A DNA stretch of 64,000 nt from VRUE01 sp963753585 (GTDB lineage: Bacteria; Actinomycetota; Thermoleophilia; Solirubrobacterales; 70-9): assembly GCA_963753585.1 (NCBI GenBank), contig CAVWCU010000001.1, positions 496,001 through 560,000 on the forward strand, given 5' to 3'. Of the stretch, positions 16,786 through 23,727 are shown piece after piece. The stretch's first letter is position 1, and each line of letters starts with the position of its first letter. A program made the translations under genes and the position numbers. The notes beneath the pieces were generated by a model that was not told the DNA's origin, did not search any database, and worked only from the letters and a program-made list of their open reading frames with translations.

Positions 16786-17306
16786 ACCCCGTGCGGAGAG
16801 CCCAGGTCCTCGTTGTCGCCGCAATCGTCGCGGCCGTCGCGCTCCCCGGGATCTACCTGGCCTCGGGCGGCTCCTCCTATGCGCCGGCGAAGACCGCGGA
16901 TCCCTGCGAGACGCGTCCCTGGCGCGACCCTGCGGGTCTCGACGAGCTCGCCGAGCAGTTCTCGCTCTCGGCGCTCGACGGTGCTGCCTGCGAGCTTGGG
17001 GTGAGTCGCGAGACGCTGGCGCGGGCGCTGGCCACGCCGGAGTCGCGCGAACGCTTCACCGAGCGCTACGGAATCGGAGACGCCCAGCTCGCCCGGGCGA
17101 TCCGGGCCGGCCTGTTGCGCGCCGTCGACGACGCCGAAGACGCCGGGGCCCTGAGCCCTCTCCTCGCCGGGCCGCTGCGTCAGTCGCTGAGGAACATCCC
17201 GCTCGACCAGGCGATCGAACTGATCGACGACGCCCGCACCCTGCTCGACAACCTGCAGACCTTCCTCGGCCCCGCCCAGAACCTGCTCGAAGAATTCCTT
17301 CCCTAG
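16782..17306 (+). CDS. Uncharacterised exported or membrane-anchored helical protein
   Basis: The 174-residue protein has one N-terminal hydrophobic segment (about residues 6-27), then CETRPWRDPAGLDELAEQF and a mainly helical remainder with no motif I recognise. Two Cys residues (near 42 and 70) could form a disulfide outside the membrane. The ATG overlaps the MFS stop (ATGA), so it is translationally coupled to the transporter and may be an accessory to it. It is convergent with the XRE gene, 3 bases away. Confidence 0.7.
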   Translation: MNPVRRAQVLVVAAIVAAVALPGIYLASGGSSYAPAKTADPCETRPWRDPAGLDELAEQFSLSALDGAACELGVSRETLARALATPESRERFTERYGIGDAQLARAIRAGLLRAVDDAEDAGALSPLLAGPLRQSLRNIPLDQAIELIDDARTLLDNLQTFLGPAQNLLEEFLP

Positions 17307-17309
17307 CCG

Positions 17310-17558
17310 CTACTTCTTGAACTGGAATTTGCTCTTCTTCGGCAGCCAGGCGATGCCTTCGCAGAGCGCTTCCGGAGTCGTCTCAAGCGAGCTGGCGAGC
17401 TTGACGATGGTGCCGAGGCGTGGCTCGCGCCCGCCGCGCTCCAGCAGCGAGATCTCTGTGCGGTGCAGGTCGCAGAGGAAGCCGAGCTCCTCCTGCGACA
17501 CGCCCTTCTTCTTGCGCGCTTTGCGCAGGTTGATTGCAAAACGTTCGCGTGGTTTCAT
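17310..17558 (-). CDS. XRE-family helix-turn-helix regulator
   Basis: The 82-residue protein is essentially one Cro/C1-type HTH: INLRKARKKKGVSQEELGFL, then CDLHRTEISLLERGGREPRL and VKLASSLETTPEALCEGI. No ligand or oligomerisation domain is present, only a short basic tail. Base composition is lower in GC than its neighbours. A perfect inverted repeat 11 bases upstream of its ATG is a candidate autoregulatory operator. Confidence 0.88.
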   Translation of the reverse strand: MKPRERFAINLRKARKKKGVSQEELGFLCDLHRTEISLLERGGREPRLGTIVKLASSLETTPEALCEGIAWLPKKSKFQFKK

Positions 17559-17568
17559 GCGGCAATTC

Positions 17569-17586
17569 TCTGTCTGCTAAGACAGA
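17569..17586. promoter_or_regulatory. Perfect inverted repeat upstream of the XRE gene, candidate operator
   Basis: TCTGTCT-GCTA-AGACAGA has 7-base arms and a 4-base spacer, starting 11 bases upstream of the XRE start codon. This size and placement are usual for a dimeric HTH repressor acting on its own promoter. The link to this regulator is inference. Confidence 0.5.
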
Positions 17587-17636
17587 AGCGCTACAGCCAA
17601 AACACCTACAGACGAAACGGCACGTTTATATACGAA

Positions 17637-18002
17637 TCAGTCGCGGGTTGCGCGCCAGACCCAGAGCATCGCCAGCGGCTGCAGGGGAAGCCGGGCCCAG
17701 AGCGCCCAGCGTGGCAGCCGGTCGAGGTCGAGGCCGTCGACCTGCTCCGGGTTGACCGCCATGTGCACGTTGGCGGGGAAGACGGCAACCAGGAGGCCCA
17801 GCAGCCACCAGCGCGCGAAGCGCCTGGTCGGGCGCGCCAGCACGGCCGCGCCGCCGACGATCTCGGCGACGCCGCTGATCGCCACCGCCTCCCGCTTGGG
17901 TATCGAGGGCGGCACGATCGCCTCATAGCTGCGCGGGATGACGAAGTGCATCGTCCCGGCGAAGGCGAAGAGGCCGGCGAGGAGTTTCCGTGAGCGCGTC
18001 AT
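17637..18002 (-). CDS. DoxX-like small integral membrane protein
   Basis: The 121-residue protein has four hydrophobic helices: KLLAGLFAFAGTMHFVIP near 5, AVAISGVAEIVGGAAVLA near 40, WWLLGLLVAVFPANVHMAVN near 65 and LPLQPLAMLWVWRATRD at the end. GTMHF and PANVHMA are typical of the DoxX/DUF4267-like group of small membrane proteins. I chose the ATG at 18002 because the longer upstream frame is antisense to uvrB. It is divergent from uvrB with a 36-base gap. Function unknown. Confidence 0.8.
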   Translation of the reverse strand: MTRSRKLLAGLFAFAGTMHFVIPRSYEAIVPPSIPKREAVAISGVAEIVGGAAVLARPTRRFARWWLLGLLVAVFPANVHMAVNPEQVDGLDLDRLPRWALWARLPLQPLAMLWVWRATRD

Positions 18003-18038
18003 GGGCGGGCAGTCTAAACCGCTCGCTAAGGTCATCCG

Positions 18039-20036
18039 GTGCCCGAGTTCGAGCTCAACCCGGCCTACACGCCGACGGCCGACCAGCCGAAGGCGATCGC
18101 GGGGCTGGCCGAAGGCCTCGGCGCCGGGGACCGCTTCCAGACGCTGCTCGGCGCCACCGGCACCGGCAAGACGTTCACGATGGCGGCCACCATCGCGGCG
18201 GTGCAGCGGCCCTCGCTGGTGATCGCCCACAACAAGACGCTGGCCGCGCAGCTCTGCAACGAGTTCCGCGAGTTCTTCCCCGAGAACGCGGTCGAGTACT
18301 TCGTCTCCTACTACGACTACTACCAGCCAGAGGCCTACGTCCCGGCCCAGGACCTCTACATCGAGAAGGACTCCTCGATCAACGACGAGATCGACCGTCT
18401 GCGCCACGCGGCGACGGCGGCGCTCTTCGCCCGCCGCGACGTGATCATCGTCGCCTCCGTCTCCTGCATCTACGGGATCGGCTCGCCCCAGGTCTACAAC
18501 GAAAAAATGCAGCTCTTCAAAGTCGGCGAGGAGATCGACCGCGACGAGGTGCTTCGCAAGCTGATCAAGATGCAGTACCAGCGCAACGACTCGGTCCTTG
18601 GCCGCGGCGCCTTCCGGGTGCGCGGCGAGGTGCTGGAGATCATGCCCTCCTACGCCGAGTCGGCCTACCGGATCGCCCTCTTCGGCGACGAGATCGAGGG
18701 GATCCAGCACTTCGACCCGCTGACCGGCGAGATCCTCGACACGATCGACCACGTCTCGGTCTGGCCCGCCTCCCACTACGTGACCCGGGACGAGACCCTG
18801 GAGCGCGCGGTGGAGGAAATCCGCGCCGAACTGGCCGCCCGCACCGCGGAGCTCGAGGCCGAGGGCAAGCAGCTGGAGGCCCACCGGCTGCGCCAGCGCA
18901 CCGCCTACGACATCGAGATGTTGAAGGAGATCGGCTTCACCTCGGGGATCGAGAACTACTCGCGCATCCTCGACGGCCGGCCCCCCGGCAGCCCGCCGCA
19001 CACGCTGATCGACTACTTCCCCGACGATTTCGTCGTCTTCGTCGACGAGTCCCACCAGACGATCCCGCAAGTCGGGGGGATGTACGAGGGGGACCGCTCG
19101 CGCAAGCAGACCCTGATCGACTACGGCTTCCGCTTGCCCTCGGCGATCGACAACCGGCCGCTCAAGTTCGACGAGTTCCTCGAGCGGGTGCCGCAGCTGG
19201 TCATGGTCTCGGCGACGCCGGGGCTGTTCGAGCGGGCCGAGTCGACGCGGATCGTCGAGCAGATCGTGCGCCCGACCGGGATCGTCGACCCCGAGATCGA
19301 GCTGCGCGCGACGAAGAACCAGATCGACGACCTGATGAACGAGATCAAGGTCGTTGCCGAGGACGGCGACCGCGTCCTGGTCACGACGCTGACCAAGAAG
19401 ATGGCCGAGGACCTGACCAATTACCTGCTCGAGTACGGCGTCCGGGTCCGTTACCTGCACTCGGAGATCGACACCCTGGAACGGATCCAGATCATCCGCG
19501 ACCTGCGCCTCGGAGAGTACGACGTGCTGGTCGGGGTCAACCTCCTGCGCGAGGGCCTCGACCTTCCCGAGGTCTCACTGGTGGCGATCCTCGACGCCGA
19601 CAAGGAGGGCTTCCTGCGCGGCGAGACGAGCCTGGTGCAGACGATCGGCCGCGCCGCCCGCAACGTCAACGGACGGGTGCTGATGTACGCGGACAAGGAG
19701 ACCGATGCGATGCAGGCGGCGATGCGCGAGACCGACCGCCGCCGGGCGATCCAGGTCGCCTACAACGCCGAGCACGGGATCACGCCGGAGACCGTGCGCA
19801 AGGGCATCTCCGAGATGAGCGAGTTCCTGGCGATGGAGGACCGGGCCCCGCGTAAGCGCCGCGGCAAGCGCGCCGCCGAGTTCGAGGACCCGGCTGAGCT
19901 GGAGCGCACGATCGTCTCGCTCGAGGAGGAGATGCTGGCCGCGGCCGACGACCTCCGCTTCGAGGAGGCGGCTCGGCTGCGCGACGAGCTGAAGGAGTTG
20001 CGGAGGGACCTGGACGGGATGCGGGCTGGCGCGTAG
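18039..20036 (+). CDS. uvrB: UvrABC excinuclease subunit B
   Basis: The 665-residue protein verifies damage and loads UvrC in nucleotide excision repair. Walker A GATGTGKT is at 38-45. The beta-hairpin region YYDYYQPEAYVPAQDLYIEK lies near 95, the helicase motif DESHQTIPQ near 338, and LLREGLDLPEVSL plus QTIGRAARNVNG in the C-terminal helicase half. The UVR domain (EEEMLAAADDLRFEEAARLR) ends the protein. The GTG start at 18039 gives the standard N-terminus. No SOS box was recognised upstream. uvrA is about 3.7 kb downstream. Confidence 0.97.
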   Translation: MPEFELNPAYTPTADQPKAIAGLAEGLGAGDRFQTLLGATGTGKTFTMAATIAAVQRPSLVIAHNKTLAAQLCNEFREFFPENAVEYFVSYYDYYQPEAYVPAQDLYIEKDSSINDEIDRLRHAATAALFARRDVIIVASVSCIYGIGSPQVYNEKMQLFKVGEEIDRDEVLRKLIKMQYQRNDSVLGRGAFRVRGEVLEIMPSYAESAYRIALFGDEIEGIQHFDPLTGEILDTIDHVSVWPASHYVTRDETLERAVEEIRAELAARTAELEAEGKQLEAHRLRQRTAYDIEMLKEIGFTSGIENYSRILDGRPPGSPPHTLIDYFPDDFVVFVDESHQTIPQVGGMYEGDRSRKQTLIDYGFRLPSAIDNRPLKFDEFLERVPQLVMVSATPGLFERAESTRIVEQIVRPTGIVDPEIELRATKNQIDDLMNEIKVVAEDGDRVLVTTLTKKMAEDLTNYLLEYGVRVRYLHSEIDTLERIQIIRDLRLGEYDVLVGVNLLREGLDLPEVSLVAILDADKEGFLRGETSLVQTIGRAARNVNGRVLMYADKETDAMQAAMRETDRRRAIQVAYNAEHGITPETVRKGISEMSEFLAMEDRAPRKRRGKRAAEFEDPAELERTIVSLEEEMLAAADDLRFEEAARLRDELKELRRDLDGMRAGA

Positions 20037-20061
20037 GCCCTCGGCCTGAGAGCATCGTCGC

Positions 20062-21492
20062 GTGACGATCTGCACGGAGATTGCCGAGTGGGCAGTTGGG
20101 CTGCGAGCAGACGACTTGCCGGAGAGCGTCCGCGAGCGAGCGGAGCTGCAGGCGTTGTGCGTCGCCGCCGGGCGCGCCGCCGGCGAGGAGGCCGCCGCGC
20201 CTTTCGCAGCCGTCGCTCCCGACGGGCCGACCGGGGAGATCTACCGCTCGGCTGCCGCCTCGATCGCCCACGACTGGGACGACTACCTCTTCATGGGCCA
20301 CACCGGGCACTCGGCGGTGCCGGCTGCTGCTGCCTTCGCAGTTGATCCGGAGCGCCGGCTCCTCGCCCAGGTCGCCGCCAACGAGGTCGCCGGGAGGCTC
20401 GGCGCGTCTCTCTTCCTCGGTCCCCACAACGGCCAGTTCTGGGCCTCGATCCACTGCGCCTCGGCGGCAGTGGCCGCCTCGGTCGGACTCGGCCTCGACG
20501 CCGGGCGCAGCGCGCACGCCCTGGCGATCGCCCTCTACCAGCCGCCCTACGGGATGTGGCCGGGATTCATGGGACCGAAGAGCAAGCTCCTGACCGCCGC
20601 CGAGCCGGCGGCAGTCGGTGCGCGTGCGGCGCTGCTCGCCGCCGACGGTGTCACAGGCGCGCTCGACGTAATCGAGCACCCGCGCGGGGTCCTCGCCGGC
20701 CTCTCCTTCGCGCCGCGGCCGGCGATGCTTGGTGCGCTCGGGCGGGTCTGGCTAACCGACACGCTCGCCTACAAGCGGGTGCCCGGCTGCGCTTACCTAC
20801 AGTCGGTCGCCGAGGCCGCGCTTGCCTTCGGCGTCGAAGCGGAGGACGTTGCGCGGATCGAGATCGAGGCCGGCTGGCTCACCTGCGAGATGCAGGAGCT
20901 CGGTCAGGGACCGGACCTGACCCCGATCAGGGTCAACTTCTCCGCCACGCTGACAGCGGCGATCGTGCTGATCGCCGGTCGGCTGACCCCGGCCGAGCTG
21001 GATCCCGCCTGGCTGGCCGAGAACGAGCCGCAGATCCGCGCCCTGGCCGCCCGAGTCGAGCTCCGCCACGACCCCGGCGCGACCGCGGCGACCCTGCTGG
21101 GCAGCCTCGAGGCCGGCGCCTCTCCGGACCTCGGGTTGGGAGACCTGCTGCGGATCCGCCGCCGCCTCGCCTACGCGAACATGGAGGGAGCCAACCCGGC
21201 GCCGGCGATCGTCAGGGCGCTTGTCGCCGATCGCGGCTTGCGCCGTCACCTCGGCCACTCGCTGCGCGATCGGCTCAGAGGCGATGGCGGCGACCCTGGC
21301 ATCGAGGCCCTCGACACCTCGGTGCTGCGGATGACCTTCCCCAGCCGCCTGCGCATACGCCTCCGCGACGGCTCGACCCGGGTGGTCGAGGGCAGCGAGC
21401 CCGGCTCCTGCGGCCGCCCACTCGTCGAGCAGCGCGCCGTGGTCGAGGAGCGCCTGCAGGTCGCCGGGCTCGCTGTCGGTACCGCTGCCTAG
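20062..21492 (+). CDS. MmgE/PrpD family protein
   Basis: The 476-residue protein resembles 2-methylcitrate dehydratase-type PrpD proteins: ASIAHDWDDYLFMGHTGHSAVP near 70, NEVAGRLGASLFLGPHNGQF near 112 and YKRVPGCAYLQSVAEAALAF near 236. The family dehydrates methylcitrate or iminodisuccinate-like substrates. No methylcitrate-cycle gene is next to it, so the substrate is unknown. It follows uvrB by 25 bases on the same strand and overlaps the convergent NTF2-like gene by 4 bases. Confidence 0.8.
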   Translation: MTICTEIAEWAVGLRADDLPESVRERAELQALCVAAGRAAGEEAAAPFAAVAPDGPTGEIYRSAAASIAHDWDDYLFMGHTGHSAVPAAAAFAVDPERRLLAQVAANEVAGRLGASLFLGPHNGQFWASIHCASAAVAASVGLGLDAGRSAHALAIALYQPPYGMWPGFMGPKSKLLTAAEPAAVGARAALLAADGVTGALDVIEHPRGVLAGLSFAPRPAMLGALGRVWLTDTLAYKRVPGCAYLQSVAEAALAFGVEAEDVARIEIEAGWLTCEMQELGQGPDLTPIRVNFSATLTAAIVLIAGRLTPAELDPAWLAENEPQIRALAARVELRHDPGATAATLLGSLEAGASPDLGLGDLLRIRRRLAYANMEGANPAPAIVRALVADRGLRRHLGHSLRDRLRGDGGDPGIEALDTSVLRMTFPSRLRIRLRDGSTRVVEGSEPGSCGRPLVEQRAVVEERLQVAGLAVGTAA

Positions 21493-21866
21493 GCCAGGAC
21501 CTTCGCTGCCTTGGCGCTGTCGGCGTAGAACTCGCCGCGGACGATCTTGCCGTCGGCGAACCTGAGCAGGTGCGCGAACGGGGCCTCGAAGCTGTGGCCG
21601 TTGTGGCCGGCTCGCTGCGTTCCCCGCACCACGACCCACTCACCGGCGTCGATGAACTCCTCCGGCTCGACCGTGAACGAGGACCAGTAGTTCGGGATCT
21701 GTGCGAAGTTCCCGATGATCTCGTCGCGGCCGTGGGTTTCTCCGCCGAGCGGGAGCTCGTCGGAGGTGAGCCAGCTGCCGTCCTCGGCCATCATCTCCTT
21801 CAGCGCTTCCAGGTCTCCGCGACCGAAGGCCTCGTAGGCGGACCGGGCTGTGTCGAGGTTCGACAT
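21489..21866 (-). CDS. NTF2-like / SnoaL-type protein
   Basis: The 125-residue protein begins MSNLDTARSAYEAFGRGDLE. It has the alpha+beta NTF2 cone pattern with MMAEDGSWLTSDEL, GRDEIIGNFAQIPNYWSSF, WVVVRGTQRAGHN and LLRFADGKIVRGEFYAD. Many members are polyketide cyclases, isomerases or small ligand-binding proteins; no catalytic residue can be assigned here. A GGAGGAGAG sequence precedes the ATG. Confidence 0.85.
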   Translation of the reverse strand: MSNLDTARSAYEAFGRGDLEALKEMMAEDGSWLTSDELPLGGETHGRDEIIGNFAQIPNYWSSFTVEPEEFIDAGEWVVVRGTQRAGHNGHSFEAPFAHLLRFADGKIVRGEFYADSAKAAKVLA

Positions 21867-21956
21867 CTCTCCTCCTTTGGAGTGCTTGGCCCTGCCTTTC
21901 GGTTCAAGCTACTCGCGCTCCGTGCCACGCGCAAGGCTCCTTAATAACCTGCGGGC

Positions 21957-22694
21957 ATGGCAATCGACGTGAGCGAGGTGAGCTTCGAGAGCGAGGTGAT
22001 CGAGCGCTCGCGCCAGGTCCCCGTGGTGGTCGACTTTTGGGCCGAGTGGTGCGGGCCGTGCCGGACCCTTACCCCGGCGCTGGAGGAGGCGGAGGCCGCC
22101 CGAAACGGCGAGGTCGTGCTCGCAAAGGTCGACGTCGACGCCAACCAAGCGCTGGCGGCGCGTTACGGCGTGCAGGGAATCCCCGCGGTGAAGGCCTTCC
22201 GCGACGGCACGGTGGTCGACGAGTTTGTCGGCGCGGTCCCGAAGGCAAAGGTAGAAGATCTGTTCGACGGCTTGGTGCCCTCGCGCGCCGACACGCTGCT
22301 CGAGGCGGGTGACGAGCTCTCGCTGCGCGAGGCCACCGAGTTGGAGCCGCGTCGGGCGGACATAGCCGTCGCCCTGGCGAAGAAGAGGCTTGAGCGCGGG
22401 GCCGACGACGAGGCGCTGAGCGCAGTCGAGGCCCACGAGGGCGACTTCGCCGCCGAGGGGATCGCCGCTCGGATCGGCTTGGCGAAGGAGGGCGTAGGGG
22501 CGGACGCCTTCGAGGCCGTCGACCGCGGCGATCGCGAGGTCGCCCTCGACGCCTTGATCGAGACGATCGCCGACGCCGACGAGGACACCCGCGAGCAACT
22601 CCGCCGCGCCGTAGTCGGCATCCTCGCCGACCTCCCCCCAGCCGACCCGGCGGCCGTCAGCTACCGCCGCCGCCTAGCCACCGCCCTCTACTGA
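21957..22694 (+). CDS. Thioredoxin-domain co-chaperone, YbbN/CnoX-like
   Basis: The 245-residue protein has a thioredoxin domain (about 1-105) with the active site WAEWCGPCRTLTP and the cis-Pro loop GIPAVKAF. About 140 residues of helical, TPR-like region follow (DIAVALAKKRLERGADDEAL), ending DLPPADPAAVSYRRRLATALY. This layout is that of YbbN/CnoX, a thioredoxin-like holdase that protects proteins under oxidative stress. Here both active-site Cys are present, whereas E. coli YbbN lacks the CxxC. The stop is 2 bases before a palindromic element. Confidence 0.87.
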   Translation: MAIDVSEVSFESEVIERSRQVPVVVDFWAEWCGPCRTLTPALEEAEAARNGEVVLAKVDVDANQALAARYGVQGIPAVKAFRDGTVVDEFVGAVPKAKVEDLFDGLVPSRADTLLEAGDELSLREATELEPRRADIAVALAKKRLERGADDEALSAVEAHEGDFAAEGIAARIGLAKEGVGADAFEAVDRGDREVALDALIETIADADEDTREQLRRAVVGILADLPPADPAAVSYRRRLATALY

Positions 22695-22695
22695 C

Positions 22696-22747
22696 CGCTG
22701 ACTTCGTGTTTGTGGGTCCGTATGCACCCAGAAGGGGGAAGTCAGCG
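22696..22747 (+). repeat. Palindromic element family 1, copy B (52 bp)
   Basis: The arms CGCTGACTTCG (22696-22706) and GGAAGTCAGCG (22737-22747) pair over 10 of 11 positions. An inner stem TGGGT/ACCCA surrounds the loop CCGTATGC. It is the same length and orientation as copy A. The TGA stop of the DUF559 gene on the other strand lies in its right arm. Confidence 0.85.
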
Positions 22748-23674
22748 TTGAGATTGGGGCTGGAGGCCCAAATCGTGGCGACGCTGGGCAAGGAGTCGGC
22801 GGAGCCGGCGGACGATGGATTTCGGTTCTCGATCCATGCGTATGCCGGTGACCCTGATCATCTCGATGCCGGAGAGCTTCAGGCTCTCTTGGCGGACGCG
22901 GTCAGCCTCGAACGCTGCCGGTGTCCCGTGGTAGTCGTAGGTGTCGAGTTCGACGGCGAAGCGCTCGGCGGGCCAGTAGGCGTCGAGCTCATATCCCTCT
23001 ACGAATATGTTCATCGACGGCCGCGACAGGCCCGCACGCCGGGTCAATGCAAGGAATCGGCGCTCCAGGCCCGAGCGCGTGAAGGCTTCGGGACGGTGAA
23101 GCTCCAGTGCGGTTCGCAGCCGCGCCACCCCCCTGAAGCCCCTGCTGCGCGAGAGCAACTCGTCGATTGCGATCAGGTCCAGTAGGCCGAGGCGCCGAGC
23201 GTTGTCGAGCGCCTGACCCAGGAAGTGGGGGTCGACCGCGGCAAAGTCCAAGAGCGTGCGCGGGATGGCGATTACGGGGATGTCCTCCGACCAGGTGCGA
23301 TCGTCGCCTATCAGGGCTTCGGCGCTGTGTATGCGGATCGCTCCCCGGGTTCGCCGGGGACTCGCTGCCGTCACCTCGACTACCTGCTGCCATCTCTTGG
23401 TCAGGCCCCATAGCCAGGCTGCGGACTTGTGGCTCAGCAGCGCATCGTCGCCGGCAGCGAGCACGGCGCTAAGACATAGCCCCTGCCGCGAGACGGCACA
23501 GCGCCCCACTGCATAGGTGTCTTGGTGCAGCGTGTGCAGTCGTCCTGCCCCTTTTTCACGAGCGACCTTCTGACGTGAGAACCCAAGCTCGACCAGCTGT
23601 CGTCCTGACACGACCCCGTGTTGCCTCTCGGCAAGGGCCGCTACCCCCCGCTGACTTCGACTTTGTTGTCGCAT
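22742..23674 (-). CDS. AbiEi-like winged helix plus DUF559 (Vsr-like nuclease fold) protein
   Basis: The 310-residue protein begins MRQQSRSQRG. The N-terminal part (ALAERQHGVVSGRQLVELGF, then AGRLHTLHQDTYAVG) matches the winged-helix start of AbiEi-type antitoxins. The middle AWLWGL and IPRTLLDFAAVDP follow that family. The C-terminal part (YELDAYWPAERFAVELDTYD, then AFEADRVRQESLKLSGIEMIRVT) is the DUF559 domain, related to Vsr/PD-(D/E)xK nucleases, with D and E in ELDAYWP and AVELD as candidate metal ligands. No AbiEii-like toxin gene is adjacent. I chose the ATG at 23674; an ATG at 23719 adds 15 residues. The start codon lies in palindrome copy C and the stop in copy B, so the gene is bounded exactly by two repeats. 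Confidence 0.8.
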   Translation of the reverse strand: MRQQSRSQRGVAALAERQHGVVSGRQLVELGFSRQKVAREKGAGRLHTLHQDTYAVGRCAVSRQGLCLSAVLAAGDDALLSHKSAAWLWGLTKRWQQVVEVTAASPRRTRGAIRIHSAEALIGDDRTWSEDIPVIAIPRTLLDFAAVDPHFLGQALDNARRLGLLDLIAIDELLSRSRGFRGVARLRTALELHRPEAFTRSGLERRFLALTRRAGLSRPSMNIFVEGYELDAYWPAERFAVELDTYDYHGTPAAFEADRVRQESLKLSGIEMIRVTGIRMDREPKSIVRRLRRLLAQRRHDLGLQPQSQR

Positions 23675-23699
23675 ATCGGCAATAAGGGCGAAGTCAGCG
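23649..23699 (+). repeat. Palindromic element family 1, copy C (51 bp)
   Basis: The arms CGCTGACTTCG (23649-23659) and CGAAGTCAGCG (23689-23699) are perfectly complementary, and one further flanking base pair extends the stem. An inner stem TTGTCG/CGGCAA (one mismatch) surrounds a CATAT-type loop. It lies between the DUF559 start and uvrA. Read on the minus strand it encodes ADFALIADMRQQSRSQR, which contains the start of the DUF559 protein. Confidence 0.88.
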
Positions 23700-23727
23700 G
23701 GAGTTCTCCCCCAGAACATCTGTTCGT

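Noticed and set aside
17637..19460. Long minus-strand open frame running through the start of uvrB
   Set aside because: Only its last 121 codons (17637-18002) look like a protein (DoxX-like). The rest is antisense to uvrB and is a high-GC shadow frame.
22742..23674. Toxin-antitoxin pair suggested by the AbiEi-like domain
   Set aside because: No AbiEii-like nucleotidyltransferase gene is adjacent; neighbours are a thioredoxin-like gene and uvrA.
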